Positions 27,641 through 38,421 of a stretch of 64,000 nucleotides of DNA are shown in pieces. Positions within the stretch are counted from its first letter, which is position 1, and every line of letters starts with the position of its first letter. The stretch lies in assembly GCF_020740795.1 (NCBI RefSeq), contig NC_067282.1, positions 126,227,132 through 126,291,131 of the forward strand, read 5' to 3'. This DNA comes from Apus apus. Its lineage: Eukaryota > Chordata > Aves > Apodiformes > Apodidae. The position numbers and the translations under genes were made by a program. A model generated the notes under the pieces. The model did no database searches. It was not told the origin of the DNA and saw only the letters and a list, made by a program, of their open reading frames with translations.

Positions 27641-28290
27641 CCAGTCACCACACCCCCCGTTCCCAGAGCACGGCGCTGGAGCTGGCACACAGCTCCACCG
27701 CCCGTATCAACTGCCCGTCACCCCCAACCCGCCGCTCCCTCCGCACAAACCCCGCCCGCTGCCCCCCACCGCGGGGCTGCCCGCGCAGGGGGCCGCCCTG
27801 CTTCCTGCGCGCAGCTCCCGCAGGCCCGCGGCTCCCCTGCCCCGCCGCTCCCACCGGCCTTGGCTGCAGCCCCTCGCCGCCGGGGCAGTGCGGGGCAGTG
27901 CGGGGCAGCGCGGGCAGGCCACGGGGCAGGTGAGGTGAGGGGGACAGGAGGGAGAGGGGAGAGGCAGGCCGGGGTCCTGCCCTGCCCAGCCCTGCCGTCC
28001 CCTCGTTCCCCCGCCCGCCCGGCGCGCGCACCGGCAACCCCGCACCCCCTGGGCCCCGCATGCGCCCCCTGCCTTGCGCGTGCGCGCGGAGGCGCGCTGC
28101 CGCAGAGAGGCGGGGCGAGGCGGGGCGTGCGGCGCGCGCGGGCTGGCGGGGCTGGCTCGTGCCTGCGGCGGGAGCGCCCGGAGGCGGCCGGCAGGAACCG
28201 GCCGTGTCTGCCCGGCAGGGGAGGGGCAGGGAGCTCCTTTCCCGGTGCCGGGCGCTGGGGAGGGAGCGAGCAAGCTGCTAAGAGCTGTAT
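27640..28290. promoter_or_regulatory. Second CpG island
   Basis: About 650 bases of GC-rich, CpG-dense DNA with GGGGCGAGGCGGGGCG-type boxes (SP1-like) near 28,110, bounded by AT-rich sequence. It may be an alternative upstream RIMKLB promoter, about 5 kb from the main island, or a bidirectional promoter for an unrecognised noncoding transcript running toward MFAP5. A plus-strand donor-like GGGGCAGGTGAGGTGAGG is at about 27,923. The open frames crossing it (for example 27,572-28,516 plus and 28,438-27,707 minus) are arginine-, alanine- and proline-rich, as chance translations of GC-rich DNA are. Confidence 0.65.
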
Positions 28291-31200
28291 TCACCAAATT
28301 ATTGCTTTTGGTATAACGGCACAGAGCAGAAGAGGAGAGGTCTGTGCGGTTGGTGGGATAGAAGGAGCGGGAACCCGCTTGTTCCCAGCATTTGACGCGG
28401 GGACTGCAAAGGCTCAGGGCACAATCCTGCCAGAACAAAGGGTTTCAAAAGGCTATTGCAGGACTTTCCTGTGGGCGCTGGGAGACATAAAAGAGGAGAG
28501 CATTCCCATGGACTAGGTGACTTTGGAGAAGGTTAGAGGCTTCTGCTGTCCTTATTCTGGGTACAGTCTGAGAACTGGGAGGCACAAAGAAGCTCTGGCA
28601 GGCAGGATTGCAAACAAAAGGATGGATAAATAGCAGCGGGTAGGCTTCAAAGGCTTGTACATAACCAGTAGCTTCTGTTCCTGGAAGACGAGTGCGTCTC
28701 CTGGCCAAGTTGCAGTTATGCTGCAGAGAAACAGAACGGTACTGAGGAGCTGGACAGAAGTAAAAATGTGCTTTTGAGAAAAATACTAATTTGGAAGGAA
28801 TCTGTATCTTCCTTCTGCCTCTCCTTTTCACGTGCCTGGCCCAGTCTCTCTTCCAGCTGTTTTTCTCTGCGTTTTTTTTTCACCATCCTGAGAAAAGTTC
28901 CTGTCTCTTTTCTGTCTGCCTGCTTTTTTTTTTGTTTTATTTCCTGTTCCTTGCTCTGTTTTGACTCCTGTTCTGCATTTTTATTACTGTTTCCCCACTG
29001 TCTTGATGAATGCTGTTGCAGTGATGACCCACGATCTCGGTGCCTGCTGGGAAGGATTTGATGCAACCACAGAGTGGCTATACCTTGCAGGCACTTTGCT
29101 GCATTAATGTTGATAAACATCTGCCCCGTGAGCTAGAGCTTCAGACGGCAGGTTAAATGACTTGGCTTTTTCCCAGTTTTTATGTTTTCCTCCTGTGTCT
29201 GGCAATTCTGTGCCCAGAGCTGATGAGATGATGTTGCAGGGAATTGTTTTTTAAGATTTCTCAGTTGTGGGTAGCGGTTTCTTCATCTCCTCTTACCAAG
29301 AGCAAGTGTGGTTATACACTGCACCCACCCTCTTGCTTTAAACCGATGGAGGAGCTTGAGGGGTGGGCGCGTGTACCTCAAATTCGGATCTCTCCTGGCA
29401 GGGGCTGGTGCCAATACGGGAAGCAGTGTTCAGAGGGCTTCCTGCCGTGCGAGGGAACCCCTCCCCTTTCCCTCTGCGGCCAGCTGCTAAGGGAGGGAAG
29501 GGTTGGAGGTGCCTTGCAGGGAGGCCAGAACTAGGTCAGTGTAGCTGGAACTGCAGCTGGTGCAGTGCGGGGGTGGGGCAGAGCCAGCCACAGCCAGAGG
29601 AGGGTGGGAGAGGAATCGTGCTGGATGGAGTGACGGGGTGGGTTTCTCGGAGAAGTTGCAGGGGCGGGACAGCCTCCTGCAGGCTGATTGCATGGGTGCC
29701 AGCACACTGCCCTCGCCCTGCTCCCCATTCTCCCCCAGTCCCTCATCCCCTCCACTGCCGAGCCCTTCCACTGCCTGCCTGCCCTGGGCGTGCGGAGCGC
29801 TGAGCTGGCATCTGGTTTGGGCAGCGGGGATGTGAGCCTGGGCGTGGGCAAGAGGAGATCCGCCACAGGGCAGGGGGAGGGAGCGTGGGAGGTAATACTG
29901 GAAGATGGATTGAGAGAAGGCTATTAATACTGGAGAAGGGAGGGTGGATGGAAACGGAGAAATGGGGAAAAATATGGACAATGAATAAGGAACAGATGGA
30001 GATATATTATTTAAAAAAAAAAAAAAAAAGAGAAGCATGAAAGCCAACGAACAATGACAAGTGATATTTCAGCTCTTGTAATTGGTGCAGTGGAGAGGAG
30101 GTAATCTGCATTCCTTACAGTTCCCAGGCAAAAGGGGACATCCCCCTTGCCAGAATCCACAAGGCAATAAAGCTGCTTGCAGCCAGACTCTGCCAACATG
30201 CTTACCATCACCAGGAGCTACAGCGGTACAGACGTATCCTGCTGCTGTCCAGAGGTCACACCACCCTTGGGAGTGCAATGGCAGCACATTTCAATACGGT
30301 TTGCAGTATGCCTTATTTGACCTTTTGCGAGTTTCTGCATCTCTGACATTGCCTCCCCTGTTACAGCTCCACAGACATTCCAGATTGCAAGAGTTTTCTT
30401 CCGTCCTTGCTGTACAACCTCAGCCTTACTTTCTCTCGCCCTCTCTGACTTGCTCTCCCTCCCCCCCTTCCCTACTGTTTTTTTGTTTTCCCTGCCTGTC
30501 TCCCCCGCTGCCCAGTGACAGACATACTTGCCCACAATGCTTTCTGCCTCTCTGAGACATTGGCTCCCCAGTCTGCTCGGAACGCTGCAGCCTGTAGAAA
30601 CGCACGTCCTCCCAGCCATGCCCTCCCCTTCCCCATTTTTCCACTCCCCCGTCTTCTGCTCACCTCCCACTGCGTCCTTACTGTCCTGAAGTGCAGCCTG
30701 TCCCCTCCCTTCTCCATCCCTCCCCCCCTCACCCCGCAGAGCTCCCAGCCCTCACTGCAGTGCAATTCATCACTCCTAGCCAAGGTCCTCACGCCAGGGG
30801 AGGGGCAAACCTGGCTCTCTGTGAGGCTGGGAGTGGGTAGGGAGCTCAACTGTCTCCTCCTTTGCTCGCGGAAGGCAGACCCTTCTAGAATTGAAACCTC
30901 TCATCTGCTTCTAGCCCTTTTATTTCTTAATTTACTTATTTAGGCTCATTGTTTTCAAAGAAAAAAAAAAATTCTGCCAACATTCCAGTGAAGGTGACTG
31001 AAAGGAAACGAGGGAGACAGTCAGAAAAACTTGTGCAGAGAGAGAAACCGCGAGAAAGACCACTGGGTATTAAAAAAAAAACCCACAAAAAACCCCAACC
31101 AACCAATCAAACAAAAAAAGGCAGATGCAGAATAGGAAAGAAATAGGAAAAAGAAATAAAGAGGAGGAGAAAAAAGATCAGATGCAGGAAAAAGAAAACT

Positions 31201-31950
31201 TAGGACAAACCCAGAATTGAATTGGGAAAAACCTGAGATGGCAGACATGGCAAGAAAACTCTAGGAGGTTACTGTAAATAGCTAAAGAAATCTTGCTAAA
31301 GAGGCTAGGTTGATACAATCAAATAGTGTTTACATATTTTAACAAGCAAACCAGTGTGCTTTTAATTGAATGCAAATATTCTATTCAGCTGCATGCAAAT
31401 GAAATTCCATTGTGTTTTTATTCTAAGAACAGTTACAAATGAGGAAATAATGGGTGAACAGATAAGACTTCTTTCATAAATATATGTAACAGGGCAGCTG
31501 TATTAACAGGCAGAGGCAAGAAATTGTTAAAATAATATCAAAATAGTTTTTTCAGCTACCAGTCTGTTGCCCTTTTACAGGCATCTTGTAAAGGTGTTGT
31601 TTACGTTGATGCAGAATTACCTACATTTGGTGTTGTTTTCATCTCTTTTAAGAGGTGAGCTAAATCAGTGCAGGCCATTTACATGCATACATATCACATT
31701 AGGACAGTTTTTCATTAACGTTGCTTGCCTTGGTTTCAATCTGCCATCAGGTCACAACAGTGAGTATACATGGGGAAGGTCAGAAGCAAATTCAAGTAAG
31801 TCAGCCATACCTACAGGAGAGGCTGATTTATATCTATGCAGTTGCAGTAATCTGATCTGAGGAAAATCAGGTGGCCTCCCTTGGTAAAAAGGACTAGCAC
31901 ATAAGGAATAAACAAGATGGCATTGTTTAGCCTAGATAAGGCTTGGAATG
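28290..31950. other. Intergenic stretch without a recognised gene
   Basis: No known exon or protein family. The GC-moderate part at 29,340-30,850 has overlapping open frames on both strands that I judge to be chance. There is a poly(A) run near 30,012-30,029 and an A-rich patch at 30,960-31,180. Confidence 0.5.
30012..30029 (+). repeat. Poly(A) tract
   Basis: A run of about 18 A following ATATTATTTA. No associated element recognised. Confidence 0.75.
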
Positions 31951-32402
31951 TAAATGAGGGTATTGTGTGAGGGGATGTTTAAACGGGAGCTTGCTGAGAA
32001 AGCAGAAACGTCGTGCAAACCTCGGCAGATCAACCAGATTTGAAAGAAAGGAATGCCAGAGGTGAAAAGTGCACAGCGATGAAGACATACGGCCTTCATC
32101 CCAAAGACCCCCGCCCGCGACCCCCAGGAGACACTGCGCAGACGCAGCAAGGAGGAGCTCGGGGTGGCAACTATGATAATGCTTTCCGGGAACTAATTGT
32201 AATAACCCCTCCCTATCCTCGGGCACCTAATGTATATGCAACAACATGGATGAATATGTATTACTTTGTGTCATATAACGAGCTTGCCAACAGCTCTAGG
32301 GTGTGCAGGCTTGTGGAGGAGCGATCCCGCGTGCACCCAGCGCTGAATAAACATACCTTCTTTACAACCTTACTGGTTGTAAGGTCGTTATTCCGCTCAT
32401 CA
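31950..32402 (+). repeat. ERV 5' LTR
   Basis: The 3' boundary is well supported: an AATAAA signal at 32,346-32,351, then a U5-like segment ending CTCATCA at 32,402, directly followed by the primer-binding-site-like sequence. The same U5 end recurs at 35,781-35,814. The 5' boundary is uncertain; TGTAAATGAGGG near 31,949 is a plausible start because it partly mirrors the end. GTATATGCAAC near 32,230 may be the TATA element. Confidence 0.6.
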
Positions 32403-32630
32403 TTTTGGCACCCCAGATGGGACCCTCTCTGCTCGGCTGTGGGAACGACTGGGGAACGGACACCCTAGGCGGGCCCCGGGATCTTCTCGGTAGGGGCTCC
32501 GCTCCCAGCCGTTCACCACGGGAGCAGACAAGAACCATCTACATTGCGGACAAAGGTATGTTTACTGAATAAGTAGCTGTAGCATGGGCTGCTGGTAAGG
32601 CGCGCAGAGACGTCTGGCGCACAGCGTAGT

Positions 32631-32665
32631 CCCAGGTGGGGTACCCAGGTGGGGTACCCAGGTAG
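32631..32665 (+). repeat. 13-14 base tandem repeat in the ERV leader
   Basis: Almost three tandem copies of CCCAGGTGGGGTA between the LTR and gag. The third copy is diverged. No function is suggested by sequence alone. Confidence 0.7.
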
Positions 32666-33285
32666 GGCCGTCGGTATGCGGGTGGAGGGACAAACCGGGT
32701 GTGACGGAGGACGTGCATACTTCCAATGACTGTATAAGAGGAGGATTGCGGTAGGGTTGCTGTTTGCAATGCTTCCTGCCGGAGCACCACGGCTCTACAC
32801 CGTAGTTAAGAGTGTGACAGGAGTGAGGGACAGGCAGGGGCACTCCTACTCTAAGATGGCCCGGAGTGCATGAGAGCTCTCGGTGTGCGTGTGTGTGAAT
32901 GAAGCGTGGCTGAGACGTGCAATTAAGCACGGAGCGAGTGTGGAGTTCTGATCCGTGGTTCCGTAGGTCCGCGAGCGGCGCGGCCGGAGACGAACGAAGC
33001 GAAAGCGTTAAGAGATCGCTGTGTGAGTGTGTAACACGGGTTGTTAAAGAAAAGAGATCTCTGTTTCAAAAGGTAAAAACACCCCCAAAACAGAGTTTGG
33101 ACTGTCTTAGCGGTAACATATCAACACCATGTATAGTATGAATACTATTGTTGTGGGATTACTGCTTTGTGAGTGATACTGTTACTGGAAGCTGTTGCAA
33201 TTGGAGTAAGTTGTTGAACTTTGGGATACAACTGGGGGAGGGTTCCAAGCGCAGAGAAGTGAGGAACTAAAAAGAGGAAACAAAA

Positions 33286-34167
33286 ATGGGAAATACCCAA
33301 GAAAAAGAAATCCTAAGGAAAAGCCCCTTAGGATGCACATTGGAAAGATATTGCTGGGTCCAAGAGAACTGAGAAAGTACTGGCATTTGCAGATGAGGAC
33401 TGACAGGGACCTGGGGAATCTACCCTAGCAGATCCACTGGTTATGGTAGTTTTGGACTTTTGAATTACTTACTTTCTCATTGGACTACGGGCTTTGTTTC
33501 TGTGTATTGATTGGGATCTGACTAAAACGGGAAACAGTCTAAAGGTGGTATTCTGAAAAAATCTAGTTGTTTTACTTGTCTGGTAACTGTTAAAAACTGC
33601 TGTTTAGCTTGTGTCTGATACTGCCCTTTTGTTTCACTTGTGTCTTGTAGCACGGATAATGTATCCTCAGCAGGATGTGACATCACTAAATGCTCACCAT
33701 TAGGATGTATTCTGGAGATTGGAATAAGTTTGGGAGTAAGCCTTTGATAATTCGTGGATTGCAGTCAATGTGGTTTTGCAAACATGAAGGAGGATGAGAT
33801 GTGTCTTGTGTGTATGGTTTTTTGATAATGAAATGTAAGTTTATTAAGGAAAGTTGTTGTAAGTCGATGAAAGGGGATGAGAATATAGAGTATCAGTTAC
33901 TGGAACTCTCAGCTCTCCCTCTCCACCTGGTAATACGAGGGGGAGTGAAACGGGGGCGAGTGGACGTTTGGAGGATACAGATTCCAGTCAGATAGTTGGA
34001 AGAGGGGGGCAGTGTCCTGCTGTTCATGCCCCTTTAAGATAAGCATTCAAGGTGGAGGGACGGCTTTTTGATGTGCATGTCCCTTTAAAGCATTGAACCC
34101 GTTAAATTTGAAACAGTTTGTGGGGCCAATGCAAAAAAGAGTGCTGGAGCTACTCAAAGCAATAATA

Positions 34168-34207
<40 letters not shown>

Positions 34208-34720
34208 TCCTCTTCAGTAATGAGAACAGTGAAGAGTTGAAAAAGCTAAAGAAGTGGAATATAAATATCCACAAGACTATATTAACCATCTTATGCCCAG
34301 GGAGAACCTGGACTGGAATCCTAACTCCAGGAGAGACCTGGACAGACTAAAGGAATATCAACAATTAATTTTGTATGGGGTCCAGGATGGGACCCGCAAA
34401 ACAAACCGAACAAACTTGTGCATGAGGTTAACAGGGGTCTGACAAAACATTTTCATTCTCTTTTGATAGGCTATGTGAGCCTGCCAGAAAAATTTATATA
34501 TTGGGACCCGGAAGCTAACTGTAAAATGTTTAACATGTTGTTTACATGTCAGCCTGCCCTGGATAAAAGAAAGCAAAAAGCATAGGTCAGGCCAGAGTGA
34601 GATCATCGTCTATGAGGCACTGCTGAAATCGAGCCTGTTTGGGTTAAATCAGTGTGTATATTGTAAGCAAGAAAGAGCATTGGAAAAGGAATTGTCCCTG
34701 ATCCTGGCAGAAGCCTCTAA
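33286..34720 (+). pseudogene. ERV gag remnant
   Basis: A short frame starting Met-Gly at 33,286 (the usual myristoylation context of Gag) ends at a stop after 28 codons (33,370-33,372). Its SPLGC motif is echoed in another broken frame near 33,690, so the matrix start appears twice. Capsid-like sequence follows at about 34,290-34,440. A nucleocapsid CCHC-type knuckle is recognisable at about 34,650-34,700, where the first two cysteines and the later His and Cys lie in different frames, showing a frameshift. Many stops intervene. This encoded the structural core of the virus and is now non-coding. Confidence 0.65.
34172..34202. repeat. (TA)n microsatellite
   Basis: About 15 tandem TA units, inside the gag remnant of the ERV, so it arose or expanded after insertion. 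Confidence 0.95.
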
Positions 34721-34799
34721 GTCTAAATTAGATCCTAGCTTAACAATAGATCAAGATAGGGACTCAGACTGGCTGGAGGTGGAATTAAATTCCCTAGCA

Positions 34800-35037
34800 G
34801 AACAATAAAGCTGGGGAAGGACAGGGTTAATTTTTGGTGAGTACAGGAGCTAGTTATGCTGTTCTAAATTCTTGCAAGGAACCTTTAGGTAAGTTTTCTA
34901 TAGCAGTTGTTGATGCGACAGGGAAAATAGATGTTATGCCTTTTTTCCAGCTCCTCAGGAGAGAGCTGGGAAAATGGACCTTGCTATACAAACCTGAATG
35001 CCCGTTGCTGCTTTTGGGAGTGAGAACAGGAGGCTAA
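34800..35037 (+). pseudogene. ERV protease remnant
   Basis: The open frame carries the retropepsin active-site neighbourhood, but the catalytic triplet reads STG where the family has DTG, so the essential aspartate is lost. It ends near a LLLGVRTGG stretch, equivalent to the usual LLGRD segment, with Arg and Asp not both kept. The length is below a full protease and the adjoining reverse transcriptase is missing. In an intact virus it would cleave Gag-Pol; here it cannot. Confidence 0.75.
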
Positions 35038-35261
35038 AATGATGGGCTTGGGGAGCCTCACTGACACCAATCCCCACCCCCTTCATTGGCTGGCCCAACG
35101 CTGGATCTGCAGTGTGTTTGAGCCACAGGGTGGTGTGAGGAACCAGCCCTCAGGTGGGAATATGTGTCCCTAAAGGCCTTCCTGAGAGAACGGAGACACC
35201 AGTAAGGACCTGAGGAGTGGAGGGGGTGAAGGCCCACTTCAGCTGCTCGGCCTTCCCACGG
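35038..35261 (+). other. Unassigned segment between ERV protease and integrase
   Basis: About 220 bases of relatively GC-rich sequence where reverse transcriptase would be expected. I recognise no retroviral motif in it on either strand. It may be a highly diverged pol remainder or host DNA brought in with the deletion. Confidence 0.4.
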
Positions 35262-35500
35262 CAAAATGGATACAGGTATTTGTTTGCATTAGTAGATACC
35301 TTCTCAGGTTGGCCTGAGGCTTTTCCACGTCACACCAATCAAGCAAAGGAAGTAAGTAAAATTGTATTAAAAAATAAAAATTCCTAGATTTGGAGTGCCA
35401 GAAGTGATCTCAGGTTAGTAAATTATTAGAAACTAATTGGAAATTGCACACAGCTTACTATCTGCAAACAAATGGCAAGTGGAGAAGACATTTAGGGTGG
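35262..35500 (+). pseudogene. ERV integrase remnant
   Basis: One frame reads VDTFSGWPEAFP and then TNQAKEV, a hallmark of the integrase catalytic core around its first acidic residue. A later stretch with AYYLQTNGKW corresponds to the downstream core region. Stops and frame changes lie between them. The integrase DNA-insertion function is lost. Confidence 0.75.
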
Positions 35501-36768
35501 GATCAAGCCCTCCCTGTGGAACTAACAATCAATCAGTAGTTGAAGAATATGGAATGACTACCCCGTTTGTAGGGTGTCTCAGAAATATAACCCATTTAAC
35601 CTGGCACAGACAAACATACTCATTTTTTTGCATATACAGAGGAACAGGTAACCGAGGGAGCACTAATCCCAGATGGTAAGGTCATACTGGAGGGAAAACC
35701 TCACTATAAAAAGGAAGACCTTAAACTTATAGGGGATTTAGATGGGGAATATAACCAGGATGGATGGGCAGTTACTCCACACCACTGGTTGTAAGGTCAT
35801 TATTCCGCACGTCAAATCCCTAAAATATTTGTTCAAATGTCTTTATCGTAGAATACAACATATATGAGCATTTAAAAGGTAAGTCAGCTTTTACAATCCC
35901 TATGAAGGTATAGGAAATGGAGGGACAAAAACCTGAAAGGTGTTCCTTCCTATTTTCCCCACAACTGTCAATTTGTCTGCTGCCACGTATCTTGTATGTG
36001 GCCAGTTTAAAAAAGAAGGCCTTGACAATAGATCATTTTCTGAATGTTAGAGGTTTTAAAACAGATTGCTTTTAAAGCTGTAATTTTTGCCCTCATTAAA
36101 TAATATAAATATTTTCTTTTAAATTGCTATTCTTGCCTCCACAGTCTTTCTGCGTGCACATGGAACATCTTTTCTATGCATACATCTGTACACCTACCTC
36201 CTATTGCCATTTTTAACTGAAAGAGCATGTCCAATGCAGGCACTGCAAGCTGGCTCATTTTCATCATATCTTGTAATATCCAGTACTCTCTGTAGCCCAA
36301 CAGCTGGACTCCCAAGGATCTCAGAGCAATGTACATTCCTCTGCCTCATACCAGTGACTTTTTAGCTAGCTCTGCTTGCTGCTCTAGTGCATGATCACCA
36401 CGCTGTAACCGCAGAATTAATCCTGCTTACTTTCCTTCAGGGTTAGTGATGCCTGGAAGTGAAGGAGAAGGGAGGAGTCCATCATGTCTTTAATGGTGTT
36501 TAATTTGTGCCTACAGCCTCGCTTGTATGGAAAACTTGTGCCAGTGTAATTTAAGATGGTGTTTCTGTGAGGCTCAGAATTTATATGGATATAGATATAA
36601 CCTGGTCTTACAGGATACATTTATATATTTTAAGCTTAAAATGTTACTTGTCTTCCTGACAGAATGGTCGTGGAAAAAGTGTCCCGAGTGAAGCTGTATT
36701 TGAGTTCAGCGTGGAGAAAGGAGGGTGCAAAAAGACATGTGAAACAGCCAGGAAGAATCGGCCCTGAG
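35501..36768. other. ERV tail and flanking non-coding DNA
   Basis: Up to 35,780 the sequence is probably further degenerate viral DNA, with scattered open patches but no motif I can name. At 35,781-35,814 the LTR end repeats. From 35,815 to 36,768 I see no gene or element. Confidence 0.45.
35781..35814 (+). repeat. ERV 3' LTR scrap (U5 end)
   Basis: ACTGGTTGTAAGGTCATTAT and the next bases match the end of the 5' LTR at 32,370-32,402 with only a few differences. The U3 and R parts are not present beside it. Confidence 0.65.
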
Positions 36769-38416
36769 TGTGCTGGTTTGGGGGGTTTTTTGGTAGTGGG
36801 GGAAGGGCCCCAGGAGTGGCCCGGCAAGAAGCTGAGAAGCTCCCCCTGCTCTAAAACCAGCCAAGGAGGGGTATTAGGGAGACAATAGATCCGCCTCAGT
36901 GGTCAACATACGAAAGAACTGAAATGACACCTAAGCAGAGCGAGCACTTAAAGAAATAAAGAGCTGTTCCAGGGAGGGGCAGAGCGGTGCTGGTGGTTGG
37001 TGAGGAAGAACTGGAGGAAGATGCTCAAGCAGAAGTTTCCCTGCAACCCATGGTGAGATGGCAGCTGTTCCCCTGCACTCATGGAGGAACGTGGTGGAAC
37101 ATTCCCTGAAGGTGCCAGGAGGGGTGAACTTGGCCAGTGGACTTGGACTTTGTGGCCCGTGGATTCTGATTTGCTGCCAATGGACTGATGACGCAGCTGT
37201 GGAAGACCCCGGCGCCAGGGGAGGTGGCTGTTCCCGAAGCAGCCCCTGACTCTGTGGGAAGCCCAGGCTGGAGCTGCTTGCTTCTATGAGAAACGTCTGT
37301 CGTGCCAATGAACAGGCCCACACGGATCCTTCAGCGAAGGACAGTTTATTTACACTCTTGCAAGAACGGGTGACCTAAACAAGTAGGCACACCCATAGTA
37401 AGGTGCATAACTGTTTATAGTCCCTATTCCCGACGCAAAGTTCCCACCCCCGTTTCCCCACTGGCTGGGCAGTCCAGGGTTCACAGCCTATCCAACACTT
37501 CTAATTATCCTATAAGTTTCCCGCCCCTGTTTACACATTCCATTCTAGCAGTTTACTTTTTACCTTTTAAGGTATAATTCTGACCTTTCTTGCCCCCTTG
37601 GCTGTCTTCCCAATCACCAAAATCATCTATACGTACTGGTGTCATCCTGTTCCGAGGAGCAAGATAGAAGTGACTTTGTTCAGTCTTATCTTGGCCACAA
37701 ATCCTGCTCCATGTTCGGATCCCTCAGATGGAGCCCAATTAAGTCCCTCAGTTTCTTGGACCATAAACCACCCCAGGTGTCATTGGAACGCGCAGATATC
37801 TCACTTCTCTCTTCAACAAACTATTATATTCCTAACACTAGGGTATATAAAAAAACCCCAACAATATGCTTCTAACACTAAGATGCGAAAACAACACTAC
37901 ATTTCATTTCTAACGCTCCTGACCTCGTGGGAAGGACTCATGAAGGAGAGGTTGGTGGAGGACTCTCTGCCATGGGAGGGACCCTGTGGGGAAGCAGGGC
38001 AGGACTGTAAGGAATCCTTCTTCCTGAGGAGTAAGGAGCAGCAGGAATCATAACTGTGACCTGACTCTAAACCCCATCCCCTGTCCCCCTGTGCCGCTGG
38101 GGGGAAGGAGGGAGAGAAACCGGGAACAAAGGGATTTGGGCCCGGGAAGAAGGGAGGGCTGGGGTAACATGTGCAAGCCCTGCTCTGTGTGTGTCTGTGT
38201 CCTGTGTGTGTTTGGTTAGTGTGAGATTAAATTATTATTTTTCCCCAAGTTGAGTCTGTTTTGCCTGGGACCTTATTCGGTGAAAAACCCTCCTTGTCTT
38301 TGTCTCAACCCATGAGCTTTGTCCTCCTTATCCCAAAGCGTGTGTGTGGGGAGGGGAGTTGAGTGAGCAGCCATGGGGCTGTTCCTTTGTTGTCGTGTTG
38401 GGACCAAACCACAACA
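36769..38416 (+). mobile_element. Avian ERVL-type solo LTR with nested LTR
   Basis: It starts TGTGCTGGTTTGG and ends AAACCACAACA, imperfect inverted termini of a common avian LTR family. It is flanked by a perfect 5-base duplication, CTGAG, at 36,764-36,768 and 38,417-38,421, which fixes both ends. Internal landmarks of the family are present: GTGGGAAGGACTCATG, GTGGAGGACTCTCTGCC, CCCTGTGCCGCTGGGGGGAA, GGGAAGAAGGGAGGG and a late AGATTAAATTA polyadenylation area. With no internal viral genes this is a solo LTR left by recombination. A second LTR in the opposite direction interrupts it at about 37,285-37,920. Family naming is from memory; the boundaries are certain from the duplication. Confidence 0.85.
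37285..37920 (-). mobile_element. Nested LTR, opposite orientation
   Basis: The outer LTR's family sequence breaks off after CCCAGGCTGGAGCTGCTTGC and resumes at about CGTGGGAAGGACTCATG. The roughly 640 bases between are unrelated to it. Plus-strand GGACAGTTTATTTACACTC near 37,340 contains the reverse complement of AATAAA in a U5/R-like context, suggesting an LTR on the minus strand. Exact ends and target duplication were not resolved. Confidence 0.55.
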
Positions 38417-38421
38417 CTGAG

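Larger units (their letters stand above)
31950..35814 (+). mobile_element. Degenerate gamma-type endogenous retrovirus
   Basis: An old, defective provirus on the plus strand. In order: a 5' LTR (about 31,950-32,402), a primer-binding-site-like sequence starting TGGCACCCCAG at 32,406, a long leader, gag remnants (33,286 to about 34,720), a protease remnant (about 34,800-35,037), a short segment I do not recognise, integrase remnants (about 35,262-35,500) and a scrap of 3' LTR at 35,781-35,814. The gamma-like (class I) assignment rests on the Met-Gly gag start, the single CCHC knuckle and the protease shape. Reverse transcriptase and RNase H are absent and I see no envelope gene. Frames are broken throughout, so it cannot be functional. 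It lies between RIMKLB and MFAP5. Confidence 0.75.

Noticed and set aside
27572-28516. Open frame of 314 codons on the plus strand
   Set aside because: It crosses a CpG island, is Arg/Ala/Pro/Gly-rich, has similarly long frames on the other strand and no known domain; GC-rich DNA rarely contains stop codons.
29244-30943. Several frames of 90-186 codons on both strands
   Set aside because: Mutually overlapping, low-complexity, no known domain.
32013-32468. 151-codon plus-strand frame
   Set aside because: It lies across the ERV LTR, including its polyadenylation signal and primer-site region; non-coding.
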